Shown piece by piece: positions 53,187 through 63,815 of a stretch of 64,000 nucleotides of DNA. The notes beneath the pieces were generated by a model, which had not been told where the DNA came from, searched no databases, and was given only the letters and a program-made list of their open reading frames with translations. The position numbers and the translations under genes were made by a program. Each line of letters begins with the position of its first letter. The first letter of the stretch is position 1. The stretch is taken from positions 11,842,001 through 11,906,000 of the forward strand of contig JBHGNT010000021.1 of assembly GCA_043228905.1 (NCBI GenBank), given 5' to 3'. Origin of the DNA: Azolla caroliniana. Lineage: Eukaryota; Polypodiophyta.

Positions 53187-56141
53187 ATGGCACTGTCGGA
53201 CGAAGCACGACAATGGATGACAGAAAACGGGATGGAAGGGTTGTTGCGCATCGCCGATGCTCCACCACACGCAGAACCGGAGCAGGCGGCAGCAACAATA
53301 GACCTATCGGAAGTCACGGAAGGAGCGGTGTAGGTGCTCACGGGAATAAAAGCCGGTGGACTCCGATCGATTGAGAACCCATCCAATCAGATCCTGTTCG
53401 AGTATTTCGGTGAATACTCCATAAGCAGCAAGGCGTACCGAACACAGGGCGGACAGAACCTGCTGTTCGGAGAGGTGGCCCGGGCAATGATGGAACACGG
53501 GTTCGTGCATCCTCGTCCCCTGGCCTTTCCCAAGTACCGGGCAGGGTTCGTGATTGCGGCGTATGAAGGGTTGCAAGTGGACTGGCTCCACTTCATAACC
53601 GAAGGGCTGAAGGACCCCATCAGGAACCTAGTAGACGGAAAAAAGCCATGGGCCGGAATAACGCAGTGGCTGACGGTGTTAGTCCCACCGGTACTCCCCA
53701 TCAAACAGAAGAAGAGAGGTCGGCAGGAGACCACTCCGAAGAAGACGGCAAAACGCCGACACATCTTGGAGAAACACACCCCGGGATGGACCCAGGAGGA
53801 AGGAGAACAACAGGAGGAAGGACCATCCCAATGGCAACCGGAACAGGCGTCGGCACAGGCGAAACCAGCGGGGAAAGGAAAAGAAAAAACGGCAAAGAAG
53901 ACCAACCAAGAACCGGCCGAGGAAGAGCCGGTGGTGCACAAGCCGATCAAGATAACGCAGCGACGGCCAGAACCCGAACCAGAGGATTTCATACAAAAGG
54001 TCCGTCTGGGAACCACACCGGAGGAGGAAGCTGAGACAGAAGACTCATCCGAACAACTGGTGAGACAACCGCCAAGACAAGGACGGGAGAAACGGGCGAA
54101 AGGACCGACTCTACTAGTTGACGGTACTCAGCGACGGGCGAAGGGACCACCTCCAGTAGCCGGGGCGGAAGGGGAAAAGGACGAAGTCAGGACTGCACCG
54201 AAGGGGGCAGCACCGGAACCGGTTTTGCCGGATTCCAGAGAACCGGTCATTCCGGATATAAGGAATGAACGAGTAGCCGAACAAGAGAGAATGCCGGAGA
54301 AATAGCCTGAGCTACGGAGCAGAAGCGAGCAAAGCTACCCCGACAAGGGACTGGAAGGAAGTACCAAGCAACAATGGCTGAGATGGCTCTCAGAGCAGGT
54401 GTCGGGGGTAGCAGACCAAATAGAGGAAGAAGAAAAGTGGAGGGAACACCTCACGCATACAACCCCCCAAGAGTTGGTCGCACTCCAGACACAAATCCAA
54501 GAGTTGCAAGGGGAGCTGTTGCAGGCAAAGGAAAGAATTCAACAAACACAAGTGGTCACCGAGCGGGCCGGGACAACAAGGAAGCAACCGGAACCGGAAC
54601 CGATGGAAATGGAGGCCTTGCAAACCGACCCTGAGTCCGAAAGAGTCATAGCAACCTTGCGAGAGGAATTAAGGGCTCGGGAGGCATTGAGGGAGAAAGA
54701 ATGGGAGCAGCGAAAATTGGCGGAAGAAGACAGACGGAGAATGGAAGAGGGCCTCCGGAAAGGTCGGGCCAATAACGACCGACTGCAGGAAGAGAAGGAC
54801 AAGCTGCAAAAAGAGAAGGATAGACTGCGTCGACAGGCCGAGCAGGAAATAGAGCGGCTTCAGGAAGAACTCTGACAACATACGGACCGGGACGACCGGT
54901 TACGGGCTCAAGTGAACCGACGCCTGAAGCAGAAAACGGAGGATTTCGATAGACTGTACCAAGATCACAAGCAGGCCGAGTCGGACAACAAGAAACGAGG
55001 AGCAGAATACGACCGGTAGATAGAGAAGCTGAAAGAGCAGCTCAAGGAAACCCGATTGGATCTGGCCAAGACAATGGAGGAGTTAGATGTCAAGAAAGAG
55101 GCATTGTCGGCGGAAAAGACCCTGGTGTCCGAGCAAAGGAAGGAGTTGGAAGCACTTCAGCAGGAGAAGTTGGAAATAACAAAGAACCGGAATGAAGAAA
55201 AGGAACGGTCTATGTACGTGATCAACAAACTGCAAAGTACCTATGAAAGGAAGGCAGCGGAATACGAAGCCCAGGCCCAGGCAACAGTTGCGATTATAAC
55301 ATGGGCAAGAAAGGAAAAGCAAGAAGCATATGCACAGGCTAAAGCAGGGGCGGACCGGATCCGGCTCATCATGTCATCATGGAGTGACCGAGCGCAGGCC
55401 AGCATCAACGAAAGCACTGAGAAGCTATGGAAGGAGTGGTCGCAACAGGCAGCCGAGCTGCAGACACTCCGAGCAGACGCTGAGAATCGGAGGAAGACGG
55501 GTGACAAGTTTTACAAGATGGATGAAGAAAGTATAGTCACCACTCGGGAGGAATTGTCGGAGGATTTCTTCGCTTTGGCAGAAGAATATCTAAAGGAGAT
55601 CCGAGGGTTGGTGGAAAGGCTAGATGACCGGCAGCTCGCAACTTTGTTGGAGTTGGAGAAGTACGAGCAAGACCACTTACGACAGGAAGCCGAGGAAAAA
55701 ACGACGTCGATCATTATAAGGGAGGAAGAGCGACCGGCTGAAGCTGAACCAACCGACACCGAACAACCCCGACAGGGAATACCCGAAGAAGAGCTTCCGG
55801 TCCAAGAAAATCAAGAGGAGCAGTTGCAGACCGATGCCGGGGAAGAAGAAGAGCTAGGACAAGGGAACACTAGGTCGGAGGAAGAAGTAGCACCGAACCG
55901 GCCTGTCGAGACCGGGGAAAGTGACACCGGTAACAAAACAGAGCCCGAAATGGAAGAAGAACAAGAGGAACCCGGACAGAGCGGAGAGGAAGCACCGGCA
56001 CCACAGAACCAAGAAGAGCCGGAGTAGCAACCAATTCAACCGGAGGTCGGAAAAGAGGCAGGCAAGGAACGGGAACCCGAGGAAGAGGCACCATTTGACA
56101 CTTTCGAGCGGACCTTGCTTGACATTTTGGAGGAAGACTGA
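53187..56141 (+). pseudogene. Extra 3' reading frame of F: globular head plus giant coiled coil
   Basis: A single frame runs from ATG 53187 to TGA 56139 (984 codons) without frameshift. In-frame stops lie at 53331, 54303, 54873, 55017 and 56025; the last may be the true end. Residues 1-48 begin MALSDEARQWMTENG. About 50-190 is a compact region (NQILFEYFGEYSISSKAYRT, LLFGEVARAMMEHGFV, VDWLHFITEGLKDPIRNL, WAGITQWLTVLVPPVLPI) reminiscent of the plant-transposon gag-like proteins of unknown role. 190-370 is basic and low complexity (QKKRGRQETTPKKTAKRR). About 405-835 is an almost unbroken coiled coil (LQTQIQELQGELLQAKERIQ). 835-984 is Glu/Pro-rich. No signal peptide, membrane segment or Cys/His motif, so not a classical envelope. 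Function unknown. Confidence 0.8.
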
Positions 56142-56194
56142 GGCCGTGTGTGGGTTCGAAGTGCAAAGCACTTTCCCACGGGCGTGCCATGTAT

Positions 56195-56583
56195 TGGCCG
56201 GTTAGAAGTGGAAGGACAAGTGGGAAGGCGGAATCGGATAGAATAATATAAAGTAAATATTAGTAGATTTATTATTCGGAGGGACGGATCCGGTACAGTT
56301 GTACTGATCCGGATCCGGACCGATTCGGATGCCGGTTGCCTAAGCGCACCGTTTTGTAATCTTGCCGAATGCCTATAAAAGGATCCGATGAATTGTAATG
56401 AGTTTTTTACGGAAGTAATACAAGCTTAACTATTTGTGATTATTTTAGTGTCTGTATTGTCTTACCGTCTGTGCTAATTGTAACTATCTTACGCGTGTAC
56501 TCTAACATCCAATCCTCACCACCCCTTTGGAGAAGTGTCGGAAAGACACCTGTGTTGGGGCTAGTCCAGCCAGCAATACAACA
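56195..56583 (+). repeat. 3' LTR of F
   Basis: 389 bp, equal in length to the 5' LTR. No clear purine tract precedes it, which is unusual. Confidence 0.92.
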
Positions 56584-56958
56584 ATCAAGATTGGGGTCGG
56601 TACCTCGATCCGGAGGTCACGCACTAGTCGCCAAAGCCAAATGGCTTCATAGGTGGCAATGGTAGCGCCCCGGTACTCAGCCTTACTGCTCGACAAAGCC
56701 ACTGTTGGCTGATTTTTGCTGCTCCACGCAACAGCCACGCTACCAAGAGAAAATATGTAACCGGAGGTGGATCGGCGATCCAATGCATCACCAACCCAGT
56801 TGGCATCGGTATATCCAACTAGCTTCCCGGCTATACCGTTGTCGGTATAATAATCCCCGGTCCTTCATGCCATTAACATACCGGAGTATCCAGTGTGCGC
56901 ACTGAAGGTGCTCGATGGTCGGCTTTTGCATGAACTGGTTGGTCACTCCGACTGGGTA
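56584..56958. repeat. Right copy of the 375-bp duplication flanking F
   Basis: Begins ATCAAGATTGGGGTCGGTACC directly at the LTR edge and corresponds base for base to 46242-46616. Confidence 0.85.
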
Positions 56959-57962
56959 ACTGATGTCGGGTCGAGTGATTGTCAAGTATATGAGGCTTCC
57001 GACATTTTGTTGGAACCGTTTCTCATTGCAGGCCGAGACGGAGTCGGGACGTAGCTTCAAGTTCCGGTCTAGGGGTGTAGAGATCGGTCGACATTCCGTC
57101 ATGCCGAACTTGTACAACATATTCAACACATAATGGCGTTGTGAGAGCAATATGTTTTCGGGGGTCCGGATCACCTCGATCCCAAGAAAATAATGAAGGT
57201 ACCCCAGGTCCTTCATTTCAAATGCGTCTAACAGCTGGGACTTCACTCGGTTGATTTCATTGAGTCTAGGTCTGGTGATGACTAAATCATCTACATACAA
57301 CAAGATGCAAACTGGACCGTCCGGATGAACAATGAAGAGTCAAACTTTGATGCCGCAAACCCCATCTTACGCAACCGGTGCGTGATCTTCGCATTCCAAG
57401 CTCGAGGGGCTTGCTTCAGACTATAAAGCGACTTCTTGAGTCGCCACACTACTGACTAGTTCATCTCCGATTGGAAACCAGGGGGTTGGATCATAGACCT
57501 GTTCTTCAAAATCACCTTGAAGGAATGAATTCTTCACGTCCATTTGGTGAAGATGCCACCCCCAGTACTACACGAACCGTTGTCATCTTCGCTACCGGAG
57601 CGAAGGTCTCGTCGTAGTCAATTACGTGAGTCTACACATATCCCTTCGCCACTAACTGGGGCTTGTACTGGTAACTGAACCACCAGCATTGTACTTTACC
57701 TTGTACATCCACTTACATTCGATCGGTTTATAGGGTCGAGGAGGGTCAACGAGGTCCCATGTGTCGTTGGCCTCTACTGCCCGCATTTCTTCCTCCATAG
57801 GAGCACAAATTTGCGTCTTTTGCTGCTTCTGCGTAGCTCTCCGGCTCATGCACCTCCGCCACCTTAGTCATGTACGCATAGTGATGCGCCATGTACTCAT
57901 TGTATCTGTACCTCATGACGGGTTCACCGGCGTAACTTTTCGACTTTTCGTTACCCGGTTTG
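56584..57962 (-). pseudogene. C3 RNase H and reverse transcriptase, right part
   Basis: 57970-57652: [36 protein letters not shown]. 57303-56788: active site YVDD (MLYVDDLVITRPRLN), FEMKDLGYLHYFLGIEVIRT, YLTITRPDISYPVGV. Then RNase H, broken at YTD. Small deletions near 57330 and 57560 remove a few residues. Confidence 0.85.
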
Positions 57963-57971
57963 AGTGTCATG

Positions 57972-58042
57972 ATATGGCAAGACTCGAACCCATGACCTTA
58001 TGTTACATGGGTCGAGCTCTTGACCATTAGACTATATGTTGT
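57972..58042 (-). repeat. tRNA-like sequence at the start of the G LTR
   Basis: Minus strand: GTCTAATGGTCAAGAGC (A-box-like), then GGTCATGGGTTCGAGTCTTGCC with a full B box GGGTTCGAGTC. A shorter version is at 63216-63268. No 3' CCA or intact acceptor stem. Confidence 0.5.
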
Positions 58043-58156
58043 AATACAAAGGATATTTTCGTTTTTACTATAGAAAATTGATGTATATTCCAGATTTCTC
58101 TGGAACATTCTAGAAACTTCAGGAATACTCCTGAGAACAAGGCATTATTTCGAACC

Positions 58157-58168
58157 AAATTGGTTCAA
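58157..58168 (+). promoter_or_regulatory. Putative self-primer segment in the 5' LTR of G
   Basis: AAATTGGTTCAA pairs with the PBS at 58410 with one G-U wobble. The 3' LTR has AAATCAGTTCAA at 63396, 33 bp after its TATA box. Confidence 0.6.
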
Positions 58169-58234
58169 CGCTAGTCTTAAGCCTCCTAGCTACTATTGCA
58201 TATTCCCTTAACATAATATATATCTTTTGTTATC

Positions 58235-58279
<45 letters not shown>

Positions 58280-58409
58280 ACATTGACTCTCTAACATTGA
58301 TTCTCTCCTTCTCTCGAGAGTTCTACACCTCCCTTAGTACTAATCCTCATCTTCTGTTTTAGTACTGTTCCTGACAATACTTCTCTGTCTTAGTACTGCT
58401 CCTAATAGT

Positions 58410-58421
58410 TTGAACCGATTT
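58410..58421 (+). promoter_or_regulatory. Putative self-priming PBS of G
   Basis: TTGAACCGATTT directly follows the LTR and does not start with TGG. Its complement AAATCGGTTCAA differs from each LTR copy at one CpG base only (C to T on the left, G to A on the right). Confidence 0.6.
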
Positions 58422-58504
58422 CTTCTCTCCTTCCTTCTCTTCCTTCATCTTCTTACTTCTCCCTCCCTTCATACTAATCTCTTATTCCTCTTTTCTCTCA
58501 TACT

Positions 58505-59236
58505 ATGGCCATTGTTAGCGCTCAAGAATATCAATCCGTTTTCTCAGAGCCGCAATACTTGAAACAGAAGGAAGAAAATCAACGGTTGTTGGGGGATCTT
58601 CAAAAAATCTCCTTAGAAAAGCAGTAGACGCAAGAACAACATGGGGAACTAGTGGTACGTGTGCAACAACTCGAAGCAACCTTAGTAGCGATGCAACAAC
58701 AAGGACCCAGTACACAAGGGATTCATAAAGAACCCAACATCGGCCTTCCCATGAAATTCGATGGAACGGGATCACAGTTTAGAGGATTCCTTAATCAGGT
58801 ACGATTAGTCATTCAAATGCATCCTTCTCGATATCCCACCGATGCATCACGAGAGGGACTAGTAGGCACTCTACTTAGTGGCACGACTTTGGCATGGTTT
58901 GCCCCCCTATTAGAAAAAAGCTCTCCCTTGTTAAATAATTTCGAAGAGTTTATTACTGAGTTTAAAGCCTATTTTGGAGATACCGATAGTGTTAGAACAA
59001 CAATCAACAAAATCCGAAGATTGCGCCAAGGTGAGCAGCCGGCCTCGGCTTATGTAGTGGATTTTTGTCTTCTTGCCACCAATATTGCCTGGGATGACCA
59101 GACACTAATGGAGCAATTTCGTTTTGGCCTACGTAATGATATTAAAGATTTAATCTTAACTTTCCCCAAGGAGCCAAAGTCATTGACAGAAGCAATCAAT
59201 TGTGCGGTGCGATGCGATAATCACCTCTTCGAATGA
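58505..59236 (+). pseudogene. G gag, capsid part
   Basis: ATG 58505: MAIVSAQEYQSVFSEPQYLK, then a short coiled coil, a TAG at 58625, and the capsid-like region KFDGTGSQFRGFLNQVRLVI, YPTDASREGLVGTLLSGTTL, SPLLNNFEEFITEFKAYFGD, KIRRLRQGEQPASAYVVDF, FPKEPKSLTEAINCAVRCDN. It is clearly the retrotransposon gag domain of the Tf1/sushi group, the same group from which mammalian PEG10-like genes derive. Confidence 0.88.
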
Positions 59237-59494
59237 CGTTTAGAACGTTAGTTCCAAATGGTACGGACAAGATCGGAGCCCACCTACGCTTCAATCGTAG
59301 CAAAGCCTTTCCCAAGGGAGTCATTCAATACGTCTCCAACAAATACTCTAGCTCCAATGGAAATCGACACCACACGTCACCGCATACCACTATCAAAAGA
59401 AGAAAAGCAACGACGCAGGGCAAATCTATTATGTCTTTATTGCGGTGGACCGGGGCATATTGCAATGAATTGCCCCCATCGGCCGAAAAGGTAG
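59237..59494 (+). pseudogene. G gag, nucleocapsid part
   Basis: Same frame as the capsid after two stops. PMEIDTTRHRIPLSKEEKQR and zinc knuckle CLYCGGPGHIAMNC near 59440, ending HRPKR and a stop. Confidence 0.85.
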
Positions 59495-59658
59495 GTAAAT
59501 CAAATAACCGCTAGTACTAATAGTACTAAACCCGAGTCTATTCCTCTAGGTATGTTTGATAGTCCTAATAGCCCAAGCCTTTCAAACAAATTTGAAATCC
59601 TTAGTCAACTAGAAGAAGAGTTAAACAATTAAGCCCAGCCAAAATAGGAGCCGTTTGG

Positions 59659-62600
59659 TTGGACAACCCTAGATCTGTGCAACCCATTAGTGGTTCCATT
59701 TCCTCTAAGCGAGTTAGCAATGTGTTCTTATCTCAAGTAATGGTTAGTACTAAAAGTACTCCTCCAGTACATGTCTTAGCACTCTTAGATTCCGGAGCCA
59801 ACTCTTGCTTCATGGATAGGAATTTTTCCCAAGCTCATCAGATATCCCTAAAGAAACTCCCATGTCTAGCCTCTGTAGTAGTCATTGATGGTCGTCCCAT
59901 TGCTTCCGGGAATATTATAGAAGAGTCAGAACCCATTAATATTGTCCTAGATAACTTAGCGTGTGTAGTATCATTTAATATAATTAGTATCCCAGAACAT
60001 CCCATTGTTTTGGGATTACCATGGTTCGAATTACAGAACCCAGCCATAGATTGGAGAACAAGAGAAATATGGTGTCGACAAACCCGAGGATCTACTCATA
60101 AGATTGCAACCATTTTGCTACATCAATTGCGTGAGGAAGGACGCAAGGAAGAAATGTTTCTCTTCGCAATATCAGTAAACCCCTCCAGTATCAATAAAGA
60201 GGATTCCATTGTTCAACTTCCAGAGAAGTATCGTCATTATGCCGATGTGTTCAATAAAGTATGAGCTAATATGCTTCCTCACCATCGACTGTATGATTGC
60301 CCCATCGATTTACAACTGGGAAAAGAGCCACCATGGGGACCGATCTACAATTTGTCACCAACCAAGCTAGAAGTCCTTCGAGCCTATATAGAGGAGAATT
60401 TGGCAAATGGTTTCATTCGACATTCGAAATCTCCAGCCGGCACACCCATTTTCTTTGTCAAGAAAACGGATGGATCACTTCGTCTTGTTGTAGATTACCG
60501 TGGGTTGAATAAATTCACCATCAGGAATAGGTATGCACTTCCTCTTATCTCAAGTCTTTTAGAACGGATCAATGGTGCAAGGTTCTTCACAAAGATCGAC
60601 TTACGAGGAGCGTATAACCTCGTACGGATCTGACTAGGAGATGAATGGAAGACTGCGTTTCGCACCAGATATGGGCACTTCAAGTATACGGTCATGCCAT
60701 TCGGCCTCACTAATGCACCAATAGTCTTCCAGCACATGGCAAATGATATATTCTGAGATCTCTTGGATGATTTTTTTATCATCTATTTGGATGATCTACT
60801 GGTTTATTTGAAGACCCAAGAAGATCGTGATTCTCATGTACTGTTATTACTAAAACGACTTCGAGAACATGGTCTTTATACAAAACTGGAAAAATGTAGT
60901 TTCGGGTGCAACTAAGTAGAATTTTTGGGTTATGTGATTTCCTCAGAAGGCATCTCCATGGATCCAGCTAAGGTCAAAACGGTGGTAGAGTGGTAGACTC
61001 CGCGTTCGTTGCGAGATGTGCAATGCTTTTTAGGCTTTGCCAATTTTTACCACAAGTTCATACAGGATTACTCAAAGCTTGTTTTGCCTCTCACACAACT
61101 TACCAGGAAGGGAAAATCGTTCGTTTGGTTTGAAGAAGCAAACATTTCTTTTGAGAGTCTTAAGAAGGCATTTACATCAGTTCCTATTTTAGCTCATGTT
61201 GATCCAGAAAAACCATTCATCATTGAAGCAGACGCATCGTATTTCGCCTTGGGTAGCATTCTATCTCAACAAGGCGCTGATGAAAAGCTACATCATGTGG
61301 CTTTCCATTCACGCAAGTTTGACGCCGCAGAAATCAACTATGAAATTCATGATAAGGAGCTATTAGCAATAGTGGACTCTTTTACGCAATGGAGGCATTT
61401 TCTAGAGGGGTCTTCTCATCAAGTCATCGTATTCAGTGATCACAAAAACCTTTCCTACTTTCAGAATGCTCGTGTGTTAAATCAACGTCAAGCTAGATGG
61501 GCCCACTTCCTCACTCATTTCGACTTCAAAATTACATATCGTCTAGGGAAGCAACAAGGGAAGGAAAATGCATTCTCACAACGTTCGTATCTAGCACTAC
61601 GTCCCAGCGAGCAGGCTTTCGATAACCAAAAGCAAGTCATCTTGGGACCGGCACGACTGCAAGCAACGCAGGTCTTTGGTATGCCCTTGGATTCCCACGT
61701 TATCGATACCATACGTGAGGACTTGAAGACAAATGTTTTCGCTCAAGCCATTCTAGCACAAATTGATCCCTCTCGAGCATCTCATTCATAGTCGCAACAA
61801 CCAGGTACGGATTATCGACAATTCGAATGTCATGATGGATTACTATTCTTTAAGAAATTCTTGTATGTTCCTAATGGTACTTGTAGCCTTCTAGTAGTCC
61901 AAAACTGTCATGACACATATACAGTTGCGCATTTTGGTAGTACTAAAACACTAGATTTAGTACAACGATCCTTCTAGTGGCCCCATATGCGACAATTTGT
62001 CGAAGATTTTGTTCGGACTTGTAATACATGTTGCAGAGCAAAAATGCCAAGGCATCATCCATATGGTTTATTAGAACGATTACCAATTCCAAGCAAGCCA
62101 TGGCAATCCATTACCATAGATTTCATCACAGATCTTCCGGTCTCTAAGGGATTTGATGCGATCTTAACAGTAGTAGATCGATATACGAAGATGGCCCATT
62201 TCCTGCCATGTACTAAGGAAATCTCCAGTGAAGAAACCACTGAAATTGTCATGTGTGAAGTATGTCGGCATCATGGCCTTCCTGATAATATCATCAGCGA
62301 TCGTGGACCCCAATTCATCTCAAAGTTTTGGAAGCACCTCTTTAAAATGCTTAAGGTCACTTGTAACCTCTCCTCCAACTACCACCTGCAAACAAACGGC
62401 CAAGCAGAACGAACAAATCAAACGCAGGAGCAGTATCTTTAGTGCTTTTTAAGCTATCATCAAGATGATTGGGCGGATATTCTCCACTTCGCCGAATTTG
62501 CGTATAATAACTCTATCCACTCATCGACAAAGGTGACACCATTTTATGCTTACACGAGCTATCACCCTCGGTGGTGTGTATTTGAAACCCCAGAGTTACC

Positions 62601-63216
62601 CACAAATCCTTGTGTAGAGGATTGTTTGGAGCGGCTACGTAAGATACAAGCGGATTTATCTACTCATCTACAACAAGCTCAACAAACACACAAGGTTTAT
62701 GCGGATCGTCATCAGCATCCATCCAATTTTGACATTGGAGATCGGGTGTGGCTACTACGACGACACATCAAGACTACTCGTCCATGCAAGAAGTTGAATT
62801 ACCGACGATTAGGTCCTTTCCGTATTATCGGAAAAATTAATGATGTCACTTTTCATCTCGATCTACCTCCACAACTTCGGATACATCTGGTGTTTCATAG
62901 TTCTCTCCTCGAACCCTATCAAGACAGCACCATCCCAGGTCGTATTAAACAACCTCCACCCCCGATCGAACTTGAAGATGGACCTGAGTACGAGGTTGCC
63001 ATCATCCTTGATTCCAAGATTGTTCACAACAAGATCTACTATTTAGTCGATTGGCTAGGATATAGTCCCAGCGAGCGTACTTGGGAACCAATAGAGAATG
63101 TGACCAATGCTCGTGCTCTTCTTAAAGACTTCCATTGTCAATATCAAGACAAACCAGGTCCTCAATCCAAAACGACTCGTGACACTCATCGTTTTAAAGG
63201 GGGGATAGTGTCATGA
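59659..63216 (+). pseudogene. G pol: protease, RT, RNase H, integrase, chromodomain
   Basis: Protease [83 protein letters not shown], and active site YLDD (IIYLDDLLVYLK). RNase H: IIEADASYFALGSILSQ, NYEIHDKELLAIVDSF, FSDHKNLSYF. Integrase: CNTCCRAKMPRHHPYGLLER, ITIDFITDLPVSKGFDAILT, ISDRGPQFISKFWKHL, NGQAERTNQT. Chromodomain 62986-63132: EYEVAIILDSK, YYLVDWLGYSPSERTWEPIE. Stops at 60262, 60631, 60754, 60913, 60994, 61789, 61975 and 62440, all readable as single transitions from Gln, Arg or Trp-type codons, and no frameshift. Confidence 0.93.
63190..63206 (+). promoter_or_regulatory. Polypurine tract of G
   Basis: TTTTAAAGGGGGGAT immediately precedes the 3' LTR and overlaps the end of pol. 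Confidence 0.8.
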
Positions 63217-63476
63217 TATGGCAAGACTTGAACCCATGACCTTATGTTACATGGGTCGAGCTCTTGACCCATGTAACATTTAGGTTTTACTATAGAAAAT
63301 TGATGTATATTCCAGATTTCTCTGGAACATTCTAGAAACTTTAGGAGTACTCCTGAAAACACTATAAAAGGTGACACAAGGCATTATTTCGAACCAAATC
63401 AGTTCAACGCTAGTTTTAAGCCTCCTAGCTACTATTGTATATTCCCTTAACATAAAAAATATATATATATATCATA

Positions 63477-63543
63477 ATTAGCTTACTCTAGCGGTAAGTT
63501 GATAACACTACAAGCATTGTGTCTTGGGTTCGAAACCCAATTT
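63477..63543 (+). repeat. tRNA-like (SINE-type) sequence 1 in the G 3' LTR
   Basis: TAGCTTACTCTAGCGGTAAG is A-box-like, and GGGTTCGAAACCC is a B box 37 bases later. It is preceded by an AT run. Confidence 0.5.
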
Positions 63544-63598
63544 CCTCACCTCTCCATTATATACTTCATATATATCTCTATTTCACTAGATGCCACTG

Positions 63599-63671
63599 TG
63601 GAATGTAGGGGTTGAACCCATGACCACATGGTCTCCATTGAGCAACCTTACCAACTAAGCTACATCCATCT
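63599..63671 (-). repeat. tRNA-like (SINE-type) sequence 2 in the G 3' LTR
   Basis: Minus strand GGATGTAGCTTAGTTGGTAAG (A box) and GGTCATGGGTTCAACCCC (B box). A possible acceptor stem GGATGTA/TACATTC is present, so it is closer to a tRNA than the others, but the anticodon arm does not fold well by eye. Confidence 0.5.
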
Positions 63672-63815
63672 GGGCTCTCTCACTCACTCACTCTTTCCTT
63701 CTCTCGAGAGTTCTACACCTCCCTTAGTACTAATCCTCATCTTTTAGTACTAATTCCTTCTCAATTTTAGTACTGTTCCTAACAGTACTTCTCTGTCTTA
63801 GTACTACTCTTGACA

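Larger units (their letters stand above)
46619..56583 (+). mobile_element. Ty3/gypsy element F with extra 3' reading frame
   Basis: LTRs of 389 bp at both ends (about a dozen differences). Order gag, protease, RT, RNase H, integrase defines gypsy. It is 9965 bp long. After pol come a 446-bp spacer and a ~2.95-kb additional reading frame, in the position of env-like ORFs of other plant gypsy elements. Many in-frame stops and one frameshift make it inactive. There is no short target duplication. A 375-bp repeat of host sequence is found instead. Confidence 0.93.
57963..58407 (+). repeat. 5' LTR of G
   Basis: 445 bp. Compared with the 3' LTR it lacks ACTATAAAAGGTGACAC, and so its TATA box, near 58136. 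It has a (CT)n run at 58240-58278 in place of the tRNA-like insert. Confidence 0.82.
57963..63815 (+). mobile_element. Chromovirus G (Ty3/gypsy, Tf1/Tcn1-like)
   Basis: Ends AGTGTCATGATATGG and TTGACA, target duplication GTTTG on both sides (57958-57962, 63816-63820), which restores the C3 sequence GTTTGAGGCCC. Gag then pol with RT, RNase H, integrase and a C-terminal chromodomain. Pol is one frame with eight stops and no frameshift. The putative primer site matches the element's own transcript start instead of a tRNA, as in Tf1. The gag wording (KFDGTGSQFRGFLNQVRLVI) is that of the Tf1/sushi/Tcn1 branch, found in fungi and early land plants. Confidence 0.9.
63207..63815 (+). repeat. 3' LTR of G, enlarged
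   Basis: 609 bp against 445 for the 5' LTR. TATA box CTATAAAAGG at 63362. A ~235-bp block (about 63455-63690) with two tRNA-like sequences replaces a CT run of the 5' LTR. Confidence 0.82.

Noticed and set aside
53387-54016. 209-codon minus-strand frame opposite the extra frame of F
   Set aside because: Cys/Ser/Phe-rich complement of a Lys/Glu-rich coding strand. The plus-strand frame is far longer and phase-consistent.
53187-56141. Envelope gene in F
   Set aside because: Position fits an env-like frame, but there is no signal peptide, membrane helix or cysteine pattern. The bulk is a coiled coil.
63599-63671. Functional tRNA gene
   Set aside because: The anticodon arm does not fold and the sequence lies in an LTR. 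Called tRNA-like only.
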